Below are positions 32,646 to 34,436 of a stretch of DNA of 34,436 nt, piece by piece. The position numbers and the translations under genes are program-made. This DNA is from CAMAPP01 sp046153685. Its GTDB lineage: Bacteria > Pseudomonadota > Alphaproteobacteria > CADEGL01. The stretch's first letter is position 1. Every line of letters starts with the position of its first letter. The notes beneath the pieces are model-generated. The model saw nothing but the letters and a program-made list of their open reading frames with translations. It had not been told where the DNA came from and made no database searches. The stretch spans positions 1-34,436 of the forward strand of contig JBJXGH010000165.1 of the NCBI GenBank assembly GCA_046153685.1, in the 5' to 3' direction.

Positions 32646-33878
32646 CTATCCACCCTTGGCGCGCGCATAGTTGAGCATGCGCTCAAGAGCGAGCGCCTGA
32701 GCGGCGGGATCGATCTGGCCGCGCGCGGCGGCGAACAGGAGAGAGCGCGCGCGCGCGTCATAGGCCAAATCCGCGCGCCTAGCCGGTTGGGCCAATTCGG
32801 CCGGAGTAAATTCGAGCGCGCCGTAGATTTGCGCGAGCTCGGTCGCCCCAAGCGCGCCTTGCTCCTCCGCGCGCTCGCCCGCAGCCGCGCGCACCGCGCC
32901 CTCGACGGCCGCATCGCGAGCGACCGCCGCGAGCACTCCCGCATGGGGCGAGGACGCGATGTCGGCGGGCGGTTTGAGATTCGCCGCGCGCAGCATGGCG
33001 AGATGCAACGGCGTGGCCTGGGGCAGCGAATCGAGCTTGATCGCATTGCCCTGCATGGCGGATGTCAGCTTGAAGAACGCGGGATCCGAGCTGTCTTGTT
33101 CCTTTAGCACTTCGAGCGCCAGTCCGAGCCGTGCATTCAGCCCCTTGAGCGCGCAAAAAATACCGAGTTTTTGCCCGAGCGTGTCGCGTGAATCGCGCAC
33201 CAGCGCCGGCGCCTCGGCGCAAGCTGCGGCGATTTCGTCCGCGAGCAAGGCTGTTTCCGCGCGCGCGCGCGCGTCCAGAAATCCATCGACGCGCTCGGGC
33301 GCAAGACGCGCGAGCGCCGCCGCCTCCTTCGCATGGCCCATCGCGAGCAGTTTTTCGACGCGCAAGCGCACCAAATTCGGAGCCCCCGCATTGATCGGCA
33401 TGGGGCCAGGCGGGGTGGAAGCAGCCGACAGCAGAAGGCGGCGCTGCAAATCGCGCGCCGTACGCGAGACCGTGCGCGCGGGCAGACGCGGCAAAATCTG
33501 TTCGAGCGTCGCGCGCTCACTGCCCGCCCAAAGCTCCGCCCCCAAGCCCTCGGGCGGCACCAGAAGACCGACGCCATCGGGATCGGGCGGCGCAAGGGGT
33601 TGCACCGTGATCTCGTCGCCGGGCGGCTTCGGCGTAATCGGCGTCGCGGCCGTGTCGGGACTGGGAGTTTTTGGCGCGGCCTCCGGGGGGGAAGGATTTG
33701 GGGGGGACGGAGATGACGGTCGCGTGGATTCGGGCGCCAGTGGCTGGGGGGCAATCGCGGGCAACACGACGGCCTGCGATTGGGCGGCGGCGGGCGCGCC
33801 CAAGCACAGCACGGCAACCCAGAATGCGACGGCCCAGGCCCTAAACCGATTGATGATCCCAGAACAACGGATGACCAT
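32646..33878 (-). CDS. Exported Ala-rich helical protein of unknown function (ends at an amber codon)
   Basis: 410 residues to the TAG. A signal peptide lies at about 1-32 (hydrophobic AWAVAFWVAVLCLGAPAAAQS). A proline/serine/threonine-rich linker follows, at about 33-90, made of PxP and SPSPP-like repeats. After it comes a long helical region with TPR-like Ala/Leu patterns (LLAMGHAKEAAALARLAPERV, split as adjacent helices). It should be periplasmic or surface-located. I recognise no named domain. ATG 33878 is preferred because it gives a clean signal peptide and follows the upstream small gene's stop by 13 nt; a frame to 34001 overlaps that gene. The reading frame carries on past the TAG to 32052, so the intact protein would be about 609 residues. 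Confidence 0.7.
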   Translation of the reverse strand: MVIRCSGIINRFRAWAVAFWVAVLCLGAPAAAQSQAVVLPAIAPQPLAPESTRPSSPSPPNPSPPEAAPKTPSPDTAATPITPKPPGDEITVQPLAPPDPDGVGLLVPPEGLGAELWAGSERATLEQILPRLPARTVSRTARDLQRRLLLSAASTPPGPMPINAGAPNLVRLRVEKLLAMGHAKEAAALARLAPERVDGFLDARARAETALLADEIAAACAEAPALVRDSRDTLGQKLGIFCALKGLNARLGLALEVLKEQDSSDPAFFKLTSAMQGNAIKLDSLPQATPLHLAMLRAANLKPPADIASSPHAGVLAAVARDAAVEGAVRAAAGERAEEQGALGATELAQIYGALEFTPAELAQPARRADLAYDARARSLLFAAARGQIDPAAQALALERMLNYARAKGG

Positions 33879-33891
33879 GGAACGGCCGCGC

Positions 33892-34032
33892 CTAACGCGG
33901 CAACCGGTCATCGGGAATGACTTTCTCGACATTGCGCGCGGGCGGCGGGGAATCCATCGCCGCGACGTAAACCGCGCCGCCAACAAGGGCGAGGACGGCA
34001 ACCAATCCGATCAGCGCGGCCAGTCTAAGCAT
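33892..34032 (-). CDS. 46-residue single-pass membrane protein
   Basis: A short gene. ATG 34032 is preceded by AAGGGA seven bases upstream, a good ribosome-binding site. The product starts MLRLAALIGLVAVLALVGGA, one membrane span, then YVAAMDSPPPARNVEKVIPDDR and a short basic end LPR. A small membrane-anchored protein ending in a VIPxDRxPR motif upstream of a large exported protein is, from memory, a recurring arrangement in Rhodospirillales. Its function is unknown. It lies 13 nt before the exported helical protein on the same strand and so heads the minus-strand series down to xerD, divergent from aroK. Confidence 0.75.
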   Translation of the reverse strand: MLRLAALIGLVAVLALVGGAVYVAAMDSPPPARNVEKVIPDDRLPR

Positions 34033-34216
34033 CGTTGTTTCCCTTGACCGAGATTTGGCCCCATGGCGAGGGCCTGGAAGGACGGAACCGGCGGCGGGCC
34101 GAGACGCCGCGCCGGGACGACGCTCGCAAATTGTGCTAGCGTTCGTTCATGGCGATTGTAGGGTACGGATTCAAAGGAACAATCGGGAAATTGCCGGGTT
34201 TCCGGGTCGGACGGCC

Positions 34217-34436
34217 GTGAGCCGCGCCAAGGCGCGGAAATACGACCGCACCGTGGTGCTGGTCGGCCTGATGGGCGCGGGCAAGACCTGCATCGGCAAG
34301 CGCCTGGCGAAACACCTCGGCATGAAGTTCGCGGACGCGGACGCGGCGATCGAGCAGGCCGCGGGCTGCACCATCCCGGAGATCTTCGCCCAACACGGCG
34401 AGGCGGCGTTCTGCGAAGGCGAGCGTCGCGTCATCG
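34217..34436 (+). CDS. aroK: Shikimate kinase, N-terminal part (cut by the right edge)
   Basis: The first 73 residues of shikimate kinase, which phosphorylates shikimate in aromatic amino acid synthesis. Walker A is GLMGAGKTCIGKRLAKHLG at about 18-36. The shikimate-binding aspartate lies in FADADAAIE, and GCTIPEIFAQHGEAAFCEGE follows as in the family. The start is GTG 34217; no in-frame ATG exists upstream and the next ATG lies inside the Walker A loop. The ribosome-binding site is weak (GGTCGGA). aroB usually follows aroK and would lie beyond the window. The 184-bp gap to the divergent small membrane gene must hold both promoters; I cannot place either with confidence. Confidence 0.93.
   Translation, partial: MSRAKARKYDRTVVLVGLMGAGKTCIGKRLAKHLGMKFADADAAIEQAAGCTIPEIFAQHGEAAFCEGERRVI

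Noticed and set aside
32646..32648. TAG as evidence of recoded UAG or pyrrolysine
   Set aside because: RF1 is intact, other genes here (for example ispG, accA, mcl1-type) end normally, some of them on TAG, and no suppressor tRNA is visible. A nonsense mutation or sequence error is simpler.

Overview
The window is a GC-rich chromosomal segment of an alphaproteobacterium. The 5' end of a 16S rRNA gene at the left edge has a short, typically alphaproteobacterial V1 region. Housekeeping gene order (clpB, DUF4167, prmC, prfA, hisS, ispG, a rodZ-like gene, lysC, ubiG) and the xerD/accA/aroK neighbourhood suggest Rhodospirillales or a close relative. That placement is inference from gene content and remembered gene order, not from a search.

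Layout. 1-364 is the start of 16S rRNA on the minus strand. 365-1036 is its leader and promoter region, with a consensus-like sigma70 promoter. 1037-3205 (+) encodes a membrane-anchored M23 peptidase and a glutathione S-transferase. 3214-5805 (-) is clpB, with a clear sigma32-type heat-shock promoter. 6263-13936 (-) is a core block: DUF4167, prmC, prfA, hisS, ispG, a RodZ-like membrane protein and lysC; prmC, prfA, hisS and ispG are packed as one unit. ubiG (+) diverges from lysC.

14811-21415 holds comF, grxC, a Nit-type amidase and a DUF1178 gene on the minus strand. These normally sit together, but here a 4.1 kb plus-strand block separates the amidase from the DUF1178 gene. The block carries a 1-Cys peroxiredoxin, two tandem copies of a terminator, and a nitrilase / PLP-dependent dehydratase / zinc-less MDR oxidoreductase operon. 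To its right are an NDUFAF5/BioC-like methyltransferase, a small periplasmic cytochrome c, mutT and argJ (-), then secA (+) behind a TTGACA-N17-TATCTG promoter.

27478-34032 (-) contains a lower-GC methyltransferase/2OG-Fe(II)-oxygenase pair (probably acquired), then accA, a malyl-CoA lyase-type gene, xerD, a large secreted or periplasmic protein interrupted by one in-frame amber codon, and a 46-residue membrane protein. aroK (+) starts at the right edge and is truncated by it.

Most of the window is ordinary core genome, and I did not find a clearly new defence or mobile system. The observations most worth checking are the amber-interrupted gene (32646-32648), the inserted nitrilase block, the duplicated terminator, several short tandem duplications in non-coding or signal-peptide DNA, the low-GC methyltransferase/oxygenase pair, and a Gly-for-Ala change at the ArgJ self-cleavage site.
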